Part shown: one piece after another, positions 27,091-35,381 of the stretch
Layout of the letters: each line of letters starts with the position of its first letter
Numbering within the stretch: the first letter of the stretch is position 1
Source of the DNA: Sarcodiotheca gaudichaudii
Taxonomy: Eukaryota; Rhodophyta; Florideophyceae; Gigartinales; Solieriaceae
Assembly: GCA_032355985.1 (NCBI GenBank)
Contig: JAUKVZ010000002.1
Location: 620,001-684,000, forward strand
Direction of reading: 5' to 3'
Length of the DNA: 64,000 nt
Position numbers and translations under genes: made by a program
The notes under the pieces: generated by a model
What the model was told of the DNA's origin: nothing
Databases searched by the model: none
Seen by the model: the letters and a program-made list of their open reading frames with translations, nothing else

Positions 27091-27310
27091 CTCGGACGTT
27101 GCGTTCATCGTGTGATCGCCCCCCTTCTCATCCCCGGATGGCGCTCGGTGTCGAAAATATTGGCCACTTGCACTTTGCGGATGCCGGCGCGGATCTTCAT
27201 GGAGATCACACGCAATGGGCTCGTGACTTCATTCGTTTGTCGGCGGCGGGCGACGCTTGGGCGTCCGCGTCACAGAGAGTTCGCCCCATGTGGGGATGAT
27301 TGTGAATGAG

Positions 27311-27337
27311 AACGCCAGCGCGTCCCGGCGTTTTGAT
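27311..27337 (+). other. Hairpin in the leader of the 27.4-kb secreted-protein gene
   Basis: AACGCC pairs with GGCGTT across a 10-base loop and is followed by TTTGATTT. It resembles a weak terminator, but no + strand gene ends upstream, so it may be an attenuator or a 5' leader stem. The remainder of the 292-base interval between radA and the next gene shows no coding signal. Confidence 0.3.
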
Positions 27338-27369
27338 TTGCATCACCAGTTTCTGAAAGGAGTTCTGTC

Positions 27370-27882
27370 ATGACGAAATCATTGCGCTTGTGGTCTGCGC
27401 TTGGAGCGTTCGCCGCCCTGCTGGTCTCTGCGCCGGCGATGGCACAGGAGGGGCCGCAGTCCGGCGGTCCGGTTGAGGAGTGTGTCTCACATCTGCGTGT
27501 CGTCACAGTTCAGACGACGGATGCGATTGGAGACATCGCATCTCATGGCGTCGCGACGATCAAGCGTCTCGATGAGGATGGCGCCACGGATGAGGAGATC
27601 ACTCAGGCTGCGGTTCGCGCTCGGCGCGCGATCGCCGGCGCCGGCGCGCGCGGATCGAAGGGTGTGAATATCAGCGCCGATCGTTGCATCGCCGCGCTGC
27701 GTCAGTTCGGCGCCCCGCCGATGGCCGCGCATGCCGTGCAGACGGCGCGCAGAAATGCGCTTGGCGTCATCGGCCAGGCGACGCATCGGGGTCAGCGTGT
27801 TGTGACGCAGGCGCTTCAGGAAGCGATTGGCGTCGATGACGGCGCCGAGGCGACATCCGTGTCGGCCGCGGCGGAAGACTGA
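27370..27882 (+). CDS. Secreted protein of unknown function
   Basis: This 170-residue protein has a clear signal peptide (MTKSLRLWSALGAFAALLVS with cleavage after APAMA-QE), so the mature product is about 145 residues, periplasmic or exported. The mature part is helical, alanine- and arginine-rich, with a Thr/Ala repeat-like pattern and two cysteines (ECVSHLRVV and DRCIAALRQ) that could pair. A perfect AAAGGAG ribosome-binding site lies eight bases before the ATG, and a strong terminator follows, so it is a monocistronic, probably well expressed unit. I recognise no family. Confidence 0.75.
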   Translation: MTKSLRLWSALGAFAALLVSAPAMAQEGPQSGGPVEECVSHLRVVTVQTTDAIGDIASHGVATIKRLDEDGATDEEITQAAVRARRAIAGAGARGSKGVNISADRCIAALRQFGAPPMAAHAVQTARRNALGVIGQATHRGQRVVTQALQEAIGVDDGAEATSVSAAAED

Positions 27883-27906
27883 TCGATCGGGTCTTGTCCA
27901 GGAGCG

Positions 27907-27943
27907 ACGCCCGGGCGCATGGCTGCGTCCGGGCGTTGTTTTT
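27907..27943 (+). terminator. Strong intrinsic terminator after the secreted-protein gene
   Basis: ACGCCCGG pairs with CCGGGCGT (8 bp), continued inside by CGCA / TGCG around a four-base loop, and followed by TGTTTTTG. This is the clearest + strand terminator in the window. Confidence 0.85.
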
Positions 27944-28045
27944 GCGCCTGCACGCCATGGGCGGCTCGTCTGCGACTCAGTCTCACTTGCCGGCGAATGA
28001 TCGATATTCAACTCCCGGGCCGCGCGCCCCGACAATGATCTGGAC

Positions 28046-28813
28046 GTGTTACAGGAGCTTCTCATCACGGCGTTCGTTGCAGGCGTGCTGACCGACCTGG
28101 CGACAGGGCTGGGCGCTGTGCCCTTTTTCTTCGTTAAGGATCTTTCGCGACGCATCAACGGCATCTTTCTCGCGGCCGCGGCCGGGATGATGACATCCGC
28201 CAGTCTCGTACAGCTTGTCGGTGAAGGCTTGAAGCGCGATGGCATGACAGCGATGTGGCTGGTGTGCGCCGGGCTGATCGGCGGCTCGCTCTTCTTTGCG
28301 TTCATCTCAAGCTGGCTGAACTCGAAGGAGAACTTCGACATCCTCGGCCTGCGCGAAAAGGGCGGCACATCGGCGCTGCTTGTCGTGCTGGCGATGACGG
28401 TGCATTCGCTGCCTGAGGGCGTGGCGATCGGCGTTGGTTTTGCTTCGATGGATCCGACGAATGTCGGCATTCCCGTTGCGCTGGCGATCGCGGTGCACAA
28501 CATTCCGGAGGGGCTGGCGATTGCGCTGGCGCTGCGGCCGCGCGGCGTATCCACATGGGCATGCATCGGCTGGGCGATTCTTTCGAGCGTGCCTCAGCCG
28601 ATCGGCGCGGTGCCGGCAGCATGGGCCGTGTGGGCGGCTGAGCCGCTGCTGCCATTTGGTATGGGATTCGCGGCCGGCGCGATGATGCATCTGGTCGTCA
28701 GCGATCTGCTGCCGGAAGCGACGGAGCAGGCGCGCAAGGAGGTCGTCGGATTGTCATTCCTTGCAGGGATCGTGCTGATGATCGTGCTGGGCGGCGCCGT
28801 CGGGCTGAGCTAA
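28046..28813 (+). CDS. ZIP-family divalent metal transporter (GufA/ZupT-like)
   Basis: This 255-residue polytopic membrane protein has seven to eight hydrophobic helices and the paired ZIP metal motifs: HSLPEGVAIGVGF near residue 115 and AVHNIPEGLAIALAL near residue 145, the binuclear M1/M2 site of ZIP transporters. It is expected to import zinc or related divalent metals. The start is GTG (28046); no ATG is available in frame close by. A final MMHLVVSDLLPEATEQ segment also fits GufA-like ZIPs. It stands between a terminator and a convergent small gene. Confidence 0.9.
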   Translation: MLQELLITAFVAGVLTDLATGLGAVPFFFVKDLSRRINGIFLAAAAGMMTSASLVQLVGEGLKRDGMTAMWLVCAGLIGGSLFFAFISSWLNSKENFDILGLREKGGTSALLVVLAMTVHSLPEGVAIGVGFASMDPTNVGIPVALAIAVHNIPEGLAIALALRPRGVSTWACIGWAILSSVPQPIGAVPAAWAVWAAEPLLPFGMGFAAGAMMHLVVSDLLPEATEQARKEVVGLSFLAGIVLMIVLGGAVGLS

Positions 28814-28828
28814 AGCGGCCCGCGCCGC

Positions 28829-29050
28829 CTAATAGCCTTTGGAAGCGGTGGATGCTCCGGCATTTTGAATGAGCTGGAGCACCTGCTCATAGGACTCTTC
28901 GACATGGATCTGGCTGTGCGTCGTCTGGATACGCGCGCCGGAATCGTTGGGGTCGGGAAAGACCTCGACGATATGCCGCAAGCCCAAAAGGACGGCGATC
29001 TTCTTCGGCGGATTCGTCAAACGACAGTGGACGATGAAGAAGCCCTGCAT
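28829..29050 (-). CDS. Small conserved-looking protein (73 aa)
   Basis: A short minus-strand frame with a GGGAAGGG stretch about 8-10 bases before its ATG. The product has no signal peptide; it starts with beta-like segments (FIVHCRLTNPPKKIAVLLG) and ends with a helix containing IHVEESYEQVLQLIQNAG, a pattern reminiscent of the short FlbD-like beta-strand/helix proteins (VKES...V...I). That resemblance is weak and no flagellar genes are near. Codon use matches its neighbours, which supports a real gene. Function unknown. Confidence 0.6.
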   Translation of the reverse strand: MQGFFIVHCRLTNPPKKIAVLLGLRHIVEVFPDPNDSGARIQTTHSQIHVEESYEQVLQLIQNAGASTASKGY

Positions 29051-29213
29051 AGGCCCTGCCCTTCCCGTCTGTAGCGTCCGGCTCCGGATTGCTCCGGGGC
29101 GATGATCAGGCCGCCATGCAAGACGAGTCGCCGCGATCGATCATGGATCAGACGATGGCGGTCTGCCGCGAGGTTGATTCATTCTAGCTTCGACCGAAGC
29201 AGGCCACCCCATC

Positions 29214-29236
29214 AAAAACGGGCGGTCGCCCCGGGG
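29214..29236 (-). terminator. Intrinsic terminator of nuoG
   Basis: On the minus strand a GGGC / GCCC stem around GACC, ten bases after the nuoG stop, is followed by TTTTT. The 160 bases between it and the 73-residue gene hold nothing I can identify. Confidence 0.6.
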
Positions 29237-29245
29237 ATTGAACCC

Positions 29246-30931
29246 TTAGAGCTCCACGACTTCCATGTCCGACTCCACGCGATCCGGCTTCGGGGCGAGG
29301 TGGACCTGGTTGGCGAAGACGCCGAGTGTCGCGGGATTGACGCTCGCCATCTCCTGGCGGATCCAGTCGGCGTCGTAGATCAGCGGGATTTCGTCATCCT
29401 CGATGCGCGCGACGAGATCCAGCGCCATCTGGCCTTCGGGGCGTGAGGGCTCGATGCAGCGAATCGCGCGGCGGAATGCCTGCAGGCGGCCGTCGGCGTT
29501 TTCGAATGTGCCGGACTTCTCCGCCCAGCTCGACGAGGGCAACACCACATCCGCCACATCGACCAGCGCCGAGTTCAGGATGTCCATCAGGATCACGAAG
29601 AGATCATCGTGGGACAGAGCCTTCTTGAGCGCATCGGTTGACCAGTCGCTCGGGTAGCCGCCGGTGATGATGGCGCAGCCGATCTGCCCGCTCTTGAGCT
29701 TGGCCGCGAAGTCCTCGAAGGACCAGACGGTCTGTCCATCGGCGATGCCTTCGAGCACGCGGCGAACGCCTCGGCTGTTCGGGCACTTCTCGGCGCGGAT
29801 GATGAATCGCTTTGGATCATCATCAGCGACGCCGGGCGGATAGATCTGATCCTCGCCGAAGGTCGGAATCGGGCCGACGGCGAAGACTGTGTTCGGATCA
29901 ATCGCGCGCGCCGCCTGAGCGAGCAGGTACGCCTCTTCACAGGCAAGCATCGGCGAGACAAGCAGACCGATGTGCTTGCCGGCGCTGTGCGCCTGACGCA
30001 AACCTTCGATCGCATCGTCGTACGCGCGGTTGAACTCCGTCTTCACATGTGCGCCGTACTGGCGGCGAAGGGGCGACTGGATGCGCTCCTCACTGTGGAC
30101 GAACTTCCAGCCGTAGCGCACCTCATCGGTGATCCACCACTTGTTGACATCCTTGTTGTCGCGCGGACGGATGCGGCAGATCTTGTCGTCGGCGTGCTCG
30201 ATCCAAAGGTTGTCGCCGCTGGAAGTGATGCCATCGATCGAAGGCGTGCTGGTCAGATCCCACACGCGCTTGCGGAAGAGGAAGTCCTTATCCAGCAGCG
30301 CGCCGACGGGGCAGAGATCGATGACGTTTGAAGCAAGCGGGTTGTCGAGCGCCTTGCCCGGGAAGACATCGATCTGCTCGGTGGCGCCGCGGCCATTGAT
30401 CATCAGTTCAGCAGTGCCCGACACTTCGCGCGTGAAGCGCACGCAGCGCGTGCACATGATGCAGCGATCGGCGTAGAGCAGGACATTGGGGCCGACATCC
30501 TTCTTGGGCTGCTTGATCTTGGCTTCTTCGAAGCGCGACACGCCGCGGCCATAGTTGTAGCTGTAGTCCTGCAGGCCGCACTCACCCGCCTGATCGCACA
30601 CGGGGCAATCGAGCGGATGGTTGATCAGCAGGTACTCCATCACCGCCTTCTGATTGGCGATGGCCTTGGGCGAGTCGGAGTACACAACCTGTCCATCGCC
30701 GGCGGGCGTCTGGCAGGCGGGCAGGAGTTTGGGGATGGGCTCGAGACGATTGTCATTGCGCGGATTGGGCGCCCAGACTTCGACGAGGCAGATGCGGCAG
30801 GATGCGACGATGCTCAGGCCATCGTGATAGCAGTAACTCGGGATCTCGATCCCGTTGTCACTGGCGACCTGCAGGATGGTCCGGCCCTGTTCGAAGGAAC
30901 ACTCTTTGCCGTTTATCTGAATCGTGGGCAT
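29246..30931 (-). CDS. nuoG: NADH-quinone oxidoreductase subunit G
   Basis: This 561-residue peripheral-arm subunit of respiratory complex I carries Fe-S clusters between NuoF and NuoI. It has an N-terminal 2Fe-2S ferredoxin domain (CYHDGLSIVASCRICLVEV, CQTP), the N5-type His-Cys ligand segment (HPLDCPVCDQAGECGLQD), the 4Fe-4S N4 site (DRCIMCTRCVRFTREV), and a molybdopterin-oxidoreductase-like domain without a Mo site. The length is at the short end for NuoG. It is flanked by a TPR protein and its own terminator, with no other nuo gene, so complex I genes must lie elsewhere. Confidence 0.92.
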   Translation of the reverse strand: MPTIQINGKECSFEQGRTILQVASDNGIEIPSYCYHDGLSIVASCRICLVEVWAPNPRNDNRLEPIPKLLPACQTPAGDGQVVYSDSPKAIANQKAVMEYLLINHPLDCPVCDQAGECGLQDYSYNYGRGVSRFEEAKIKQPKKDVGPNVLLYADRCIMCTRCVRFTREVSGTAELMINGRGATEQIDVFPGKALDNPLASNVIDLCPVGALLDKDFLFRKRVWDLTSTPSIDGITSSGDNLWIEHADDKICRIRPRDNKDVNKWWITDEVRYGWKFVHSEERIQSPLRRQYGAHVKTEFNRAYDDAIEGLRQAHSAGKHIGLLVSPMLACEEAYLLAQAARAIDPNTVFAVGPIPTFGEDQIYPPGVADDDPKRFIIRAEKCPNSRGVRRVLEGIADGQTVWSFEDFAAKLKSGQIGCAIITGGYPSDWSTDALKKALSHDDLFVILMDILNSALVDVADVVLPSSSWAEKSGTFENADGRLQAFRRAIRCIEPSRPEGQMALDLVARIEDDEIPLIYDADWIRQEMASVNPATLGVFANQVHLAPKPDRVESDMEVVEL

Positions 30932-31045
30932 CGGACCCCGGCCTTGGCGTGGAAGTATCGCGTGCGTGGTTGCAACAAAGGCCTTGGATCATAACGGAGG
31001 GCCGCAGAGCGATCATCCGGCCTGAACCTGCCCGTGACGGGCGTC

Positions 31046-32245
31046 TCAGCCGCCCCTTCCTCGCGGGGCGGGAGGCCTGAGCCCTGAGGGTCCTCGATCG
31101 ACGCCGAGTTCCTCTTCGGGCACGATTCGATCCATTGCCGCCCGGAATCGAGGATCGCCCTGCAGGCTTCTCAGATCATCGTCGTAGCGAGCCTTGGCGT
31201 GATCCTTCCAGCCCATATCCACACAGGTCTCGAAGGCGTCGATGGCGCCCTCCTGATCCCCTGAGAGGGCCCGGAAGCAGGCCAGGTTGTACCAGTGCCT
31301 GAAATTGAGATTGTCCGACTCAACGACGCGCGCCTGCGCTTCCATGGCGTTGATCCAGGCCTGCTTCGCCTGCTTCGGATGACGCTGCGATTGAAGCCGC
31401 CAGCCGACTTTGTGCCAGGTGTCCGGCAGATCGGTGCGAACACCTGAAGCGTTCAAGACCGGCTTTCGCTTAAGCGCCGCCTCTTCGGCGCGACTCCATC
31501 GCTCGATCTCGCTGTAGTGAACCGCAAGCTCAAACCACGTGGTGGGCCAGGCGACATCGAGCGTCTGCTGACCATCCGTCTCGATAATCTCCCAGACCCT
31601 GTCCCAGCGGGCGGCCGCCAGATCCTGCTCTCCCATGTCCGCCCAGATCAGCGCGACCCACGTGTGGCGATTGGCCATGCCACCCGGATCAAAGGCGTCG
31701 GGATCCGCATCCAGCTTGCGCTCGGCGATCTTCAACGTCTGGCGCGAGGCCTCGACTTCGCCTGCGAAATACTGGCTTCGCCCGAGCAGGCAGTAATGAT
31801 CCACGAGGATCTCGCCCTGGCCGGCGCCAATGAAGGCCTGCAAGCGTTCGATCGCTTTGAGGAACTGCTCTCTGGCCGCCGCCTGGGTCAGCCCCTGATC
31901 GACATTGCTGCCCTGCGTTGGAATCCACCTGCCGAACCAGTAGCGCAGGATGCCCTCGGCGCCATATGAATCCACAAGCAGGCTGGGCGCATTTTCGAGC
32001 CATTCCTGAAGTGATGACTCCGGGTCGCCTGCGCGATAGAGCGCTGTCGCCAGCTCGCGCCAGCCCTGGATCGAATGCGGATCCTCCAGCACGACTTCCG
32101 TCGACGAATCGACGTACGTCCAGGGATCGAGCGCGATATTGGCGCCGGGCGAGTTCAGATTTGTGGGCTTGAGCGTGACAAGCTGCCAGATGAAGACGCC
32201 CACGCCGAGCGCAATCGCGATCTTGAGGATGGTCGAATCCTTCAC
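31046..32245 (-). CDS. Membrane-anchored TPR-like protein
   Basis: This 399-residue protein has one N-terminal transmembrane helix (ILKIAIALGVGVFIWQLVTL) and a long helical body with TPR-like repeats, best seen near residues 295-375 (WYNLACFRALSGDQEGAIDA and the preceding repeat). It is expected to face the periplasm and bind another protein. The start is GTG with GGAGG six bases upstream. It is not obviously in an operon: nuoG begins 114 bases downstream. No closer family is recognised. Confidence 0.75.
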   Translation of the reverse strand: MKDSTILKIAIALGVGVFIWQLVTLKPTNLNSPGANIALDPWTYVDSSTEVVLEDPHSIQGWRELATALYRAGDPESSLQEWLENAPSLLVDSYGAEGILRYWFGRWIPTQGSNVDQGLTQAAAREQFLKAIERLQAFIGAGQGEILVDHYCLLGRSQYFAGEVEASRQTLKIAERKLDADPDAFDPGGMANRHTWVALIWADMGEQDLAAARWDRVWEIIETDGQQTLDVAWPTTWFELAVHYSEIERWSRAEEAALKRKPVLNASGVRTDLPDTWHKVGWRLQSQRHPKQAKQAWINAMEAQARVVESDNLNFRHWYNLACFRALSGDQEGAIDAFETCVDMGWKDHAKARYDDDLRSLQGDPRFRAAMDRIVPEEELGVDRGPSGLRPPAPRGRGG

Positions 32246-32360
32246 CGAAAGCCTCCGCGGGTTCCCCTGAATCTTCGTCCGATTCGGGAACGGGGTTCGA
32301 TTGTGTCCCAGATCCTCGCAGGATCAGCGGCGCCCGTGGAGCGCCGACGTCCCTAAAGGG

Positions 32361-32366
32361 TACGCT
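32361..32366 (+). promoter_or_regulatory. TACGCT -10-like box of hisS
   Basis: TACGCT lies seven bases before the hisS ATG with no ribosome-binding site, matching the leaderless spacing seen at several other genes here. Confidence 0.5.
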
Positions 32367-32373
32367 ACGCCCG

Positions 32374-33705
32374 ATGTCGAGCCCAGAGAAAACAGGCGGC
32401 GCCAGAGGCGTTCTGCAGGCCCCCAAGGGGACGAGAGACTTCTATCCCCCCGATCAGGCCGCCCGCAGGCTGCTTTTTGACGCCTTCCGGAGGGCTTCCT
32501 TCCGCCACGGCTTCGACGAGATCGACGGACCCACATTCGAGCATCTCGATCTCTACACCATCAAATCGGGTGAGGAAATCGTCTCGGAGCTGTTCAGCTT
32601 CCGGCGATCAGGCGGAGACACCGATTTCGCCCTTCGGCCCGAGTTCACGCCCACGCTTGCGCGCATGGTCGCCGCCCAGGCGCGATCGCTGCCCAAGCCC
32701 ATCAAGTGGTTCAGCGTCGGCAGCTTCTTTCGCGCGGAAAAGCCGCAGCGCGGACGACTGCGCGAGTTTGCGCAGTGGAATCTCGACATGCTCGGCGATG
32801 AGACGGAGATGGCCGATGCGGAGATCATCGCCTGTTGCGTCAGCCTGCTGCGCGATCTCGAATTGACGAAAAAGGATGTGCGTGTGCGCATCAGCAATCG
32901 TCATTCAATCAGCGCGATGCTCGAAGCCTGCGGCGTCCAGCCAAAGGACATGACGCCGGGGCTGACGCTGCTCGATGCGCGACAGAAGCTGCCTGATGAA
33001 GTCGTCGCCGAGCGCGCCGCGGCGATCAATCTCGACATGAAGCGCTTTGACGCCATGTGCGGCGTGACATGGAGCGATCTGAGCGGAGAAGATGAAGCCT
33101 CCCTGCCGGGACGCGAAGCGCTGCTGCAACTGCGTGCCGCCATCAGCGCCCATGGCGATCTTGAAGAGTGGTGCGATCTTGATTTCGGCGTCGTGCGCGG
33201 GCTGGCCTATTACACAGGAACCGTGTTTGAAGTGCACGAGGCCGGCGGTCAGGAGCGCGCCATCGCCGGCGGCGGGCGCTATGACAATCTTGTCGAGCTC
33301 TTCGGCGGACCGCCGACACCGGCCGTGGGATTCGCGATGGGCGATGTCGTGCTGGCGCTTGTGCTGAAGGATCGCGGACTGATGCCGGAAGGCGCAGCGC
33401 TCCTTGAGCGCATCGGCGCCCGCCCTGACGCATTCGTCATTTCAAACGGTGAAGATGACGCGGAACGAGCCATGCCCGGCGTCGTCGCGCAGCTTCGCGC
33501 CGAAGGTTTGAGCGTACGCCACACGTATCGCACAACGCGCAATGTCGGCAAGCTGCTCAAGGAAGCGAACGGCTGCGGCGCTCGCTTTGCCGTCATTCTT
33601 GAAGATGGAACGGGCGGGATCGTGAAGGATCTGACGAGCGGCGAGCAGGATGTCTCACCCACGCCGATTGAACGGCTCGCGGCGCGGATCGGCGATCGCG
33701 GCTAG
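32374..33705 (+). CDS. hisS: Histidyl-tRNA synthetase
   Basis: This 443-residue class II aminoacyl-tRNA synthetase has the typical PKGTRDFYPPDQAARRLLF start, motif 2 around FSVGSFFRAEKPQRGRLREF, the HisRS-specific GLAYYTGTVFEV and AIAGGGRYDNLVE blocks, and a C-terminal anticodon-binding domain (about residues 345-435). Presence of the anticodon domain and the catalytic arginine-containing blocks argues for HisS rather than the regulatory paralog HisZ. It ends convergent with, and overlapping by a few bases, the first signal peptidase gene. Confidence 0.95.
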   Translation: MSSPEKTGGARGVLQAPKGTRDFYPPDQAARRLLFDAFRRASFRHGFDEIDGPTFEHLDLYTIKSGEEIVSELFSFRRSGGDTDFALRPEFTPTLARMVAAQARSLPKPIKWFSVGSFFRAEKPQRGRLREFAQWNLDMLGDETEMADAEIIACCVSLLRDLELTKKDVRVRISNRHSISAMLEACGVQPKDMTPGLTLLDARQKLPDEVVAERAAAINLDMKRFDAMCGVTWSDLSGEDEASLPGREALLQLRAAISAHGDLEEWCDLDFGVVRGLAYYTGTVFEVHEAGGQERAIAGGGRYDNLVELFGGPPTPAVGFAMGDVVLALVLKDRGLMPEGAALLERIGARPDAFVISNGEDDAERAMPGVVAQLRAEGLSVRHTYRTTRNVGKLLKEANGCGARFAVILEDGTGGIVKDLTSGEQDVSPTPIERLAARIGDRG

Positions 33706-35327
33706 CGGATCAGGCGCAATCTTCCAAAATCCGGCGGCAGGCCGAGACGCTTGGGCATGAAGCCCAGGTCGCGATGCCCGGCGGGATAGAAGACGAGAAA
33801 CGCCTTGCCCATCAGCATGCTTCGATTGACGACTCCGACAGTCTCATCAACCTGATCGGCGACCCATGGATCGACCTTCGACCATGCGCGCGAGTCGGCG
33901 CTGGAAGGGCTGTTGTCGCCGAGCATGAAATACTGCTCGTCATTGAGTTCGAAGACTTCGTTCGGCCCGGCGCCGCGCACGATGCGCCGGCTGTTTCGAT
34001 TGCCTGTCGATGGCTGATAGAAGACATCTCGATCGAGCCCGACGCGCAGGATCTCGGCCGGCGCGCCGCTGAAGCGCCACTCGACGCGGGGCTTTGTGTA
34101 TCGATCGGGATCGTAAACAGGCGGCTGGGATCCGCGCCCGACGCCCGGCGGAAAGACGTTTTCCAGTCGCTGCTCGGGCGACCAGTTGTATTCGCCATAG
34201 GCGATGCGCTTGCCGTCGATCCAGAGCTGCATCGTCTGATCAACATGCCAGAACTCGATGTTGACGAGCTTGTCCGGCTTGAATGCACGAATCTCTGCGC
34301 TGTCGAGCACATCCCATTCCAGTCCATCGGGATTGCCGAAGCTGGCCATGCGCAGCGTCGCGACGCCATCCTCAATAATGCCTTCGAAGATGTGTCCCCG
34401 GGCGCCGATGCGGGCGCTGACCGAGAGACCCTCGCCGTCAGGACGCACGCCGGCGCGCATGCGCAGGTCGGAGACGGGATATCGCTTGATGTTCCAGTAC
34501 TGGCGAACGTCGTTGTAGCTCACCCAGTCATCAATGGCCCTGGCGCGGGTGTTCCAGCGGATGCTGACCGGATCTTCGTTTTCGATGCGAAAGCTGACGT
34601 CGGCCGTATCGATCTCTTCGCTTTCCCAGCGCTCGACCCATGTGGGCATCTCGTCGGCGTGGATGGGACGGAAGTCGCTGGAGTAGAGCTGATACCAGAG
34701 TTCGCGCTGCACGCGCGTCGGCTTGCGCTGGATCTGCCATTCGCCTGATTCACCTTTGCGCGTGAACACATCGCCATCGGCAAGCCAGACTTCTTCACCC
34801 GGCAGGCCGGCGATGCGCTTGATGTAGTTTTCATTGGCGTCGCCCGGATACTTGAAGACGGCGACATCCCAGCGCTTCGGCGGAAAGATGTTGTAGAGAT
34901 ACTTGTGCACGAAGATGCGATCGCCGCCTCGCAGCGGAACATCGGCATACTTCGTGCGCTGATTGACGATGGTGTCTTCAACATCCACGGTCATGCCGGG
35001 ACGAAGCAGCGTGCCCTGTGTGGACAGCGGCCCCTGCTGGCGCTGCATGTTGGCGTAGTACCACGGGTTGACGGCCCATGTGTCGCCGGTCTCCAGACTT
35101 TTGAATCGCATGTGGGCGCCATTGAGCGTGGGCGCCATCGAGCCTGTTGGAATCACGTAGGACGCGACAACGAAGCGCGTGAACACAAAGACGATGGCGA
35201 AGGTGAAGGCGACGGACATGATCGCCTCCTTCGTCGTCTCGTGATCAGGATCGTGACGCCGCCGACTGGTCGCGCCGACGGCTGACGACTGTTCCTCTGT
35301 GTGCTTGTCTTCTGACTCAGGACTCAT
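33702..35327 (-). CDS. lepB: Signal peptidase I with a large inserted domain (copy A)
   Basis: This 541-residue membrane peptidase cleaves signal peptides on the outer face of the inner membrane. After an N-terminal hydrophilic part and one transmembrane helix (about 36-57), box B YVIPTGSMAPTL gives the catalytic Ser63, and box D ENYIKRIAGLPGEE gives the catalytic Lys170. Box E GDNSPSSADSRAW lies only at about residue 470. Between D and E is an insert of roughly 280 residues with beta-rich sequence, including MQLWIDGKRIAYGEYNW, which resembles a LamG/concanavalin-like sandwich. Usual bacterial enzymes are 180-320 residues. A paralog of the same layout lies directly upstream. Confidence 0.9.
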   Translation of the reverse strand: MSPESEDKHTEEQSSAVGATSRRRHDPDHETTKEAIMSVAFTFAIVFVFTRFVVASYVIPTGSMAPTLNGAHMRFKSLETGDTWAVNPWYYANMQRQQGPLSTQGTLLRPGMTVDVEDTIVNQRTKYADVPLRGGDRIFVHKYLYNIFPPKRWDVAVFKYPGDANENYIKRIAGLPGEEVWLADGDVFTRKGESGEWQIQRKPTRVQRELWYQLYSSDFRPIHADEMPTWVERWESEEIDTADVSFRIENEDPVSIRWNTRARAIDDWVSYNDVRQYWNIKRYPVSDLRMRAGVRPDGEGLSVSARIGARGHIFEGIIEDGVATLRMASFGNPDGLEWDVLDSAEIRAFKPDKLVNIEFWHVDQTMQLWIDGKRIAYGEYNWSPEQRLENVFPPGVGRGSQPPVYDPDRYTKPRVEWRFSGAPAEILRVGLDRDVFYQPSTGNRNSRRIVRGAGPNEVFELNDEQYFMLGDNSPSSADSRAWSKVDPWVADQVDETVGVVNRSMLMGKAFLVFYPAGHRDLGFMPKRLGLPPDFGRLRLIR

Positions 35328-35381
35328 CGCGAAGCACCTTACCGGCTGGGGGCGGCGTGCGCGGCGCCCCTGCGAAGCTCT

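Noticed and set aside
28556-28564. A DnaA-box-like TATCCACA
   Set aside because: Single copy inside the ZIP gene; no cluster of DnaA boxes, AT-rich unwinding element or dnaA gene is present, so no origin is claimed.
32374-33705. HisZ (regulatory paralog) instead of HisS
   Set aside because: The C-terminal anticodon-binding domain and HisRS motifs are intact, and no hisG is adjacent.
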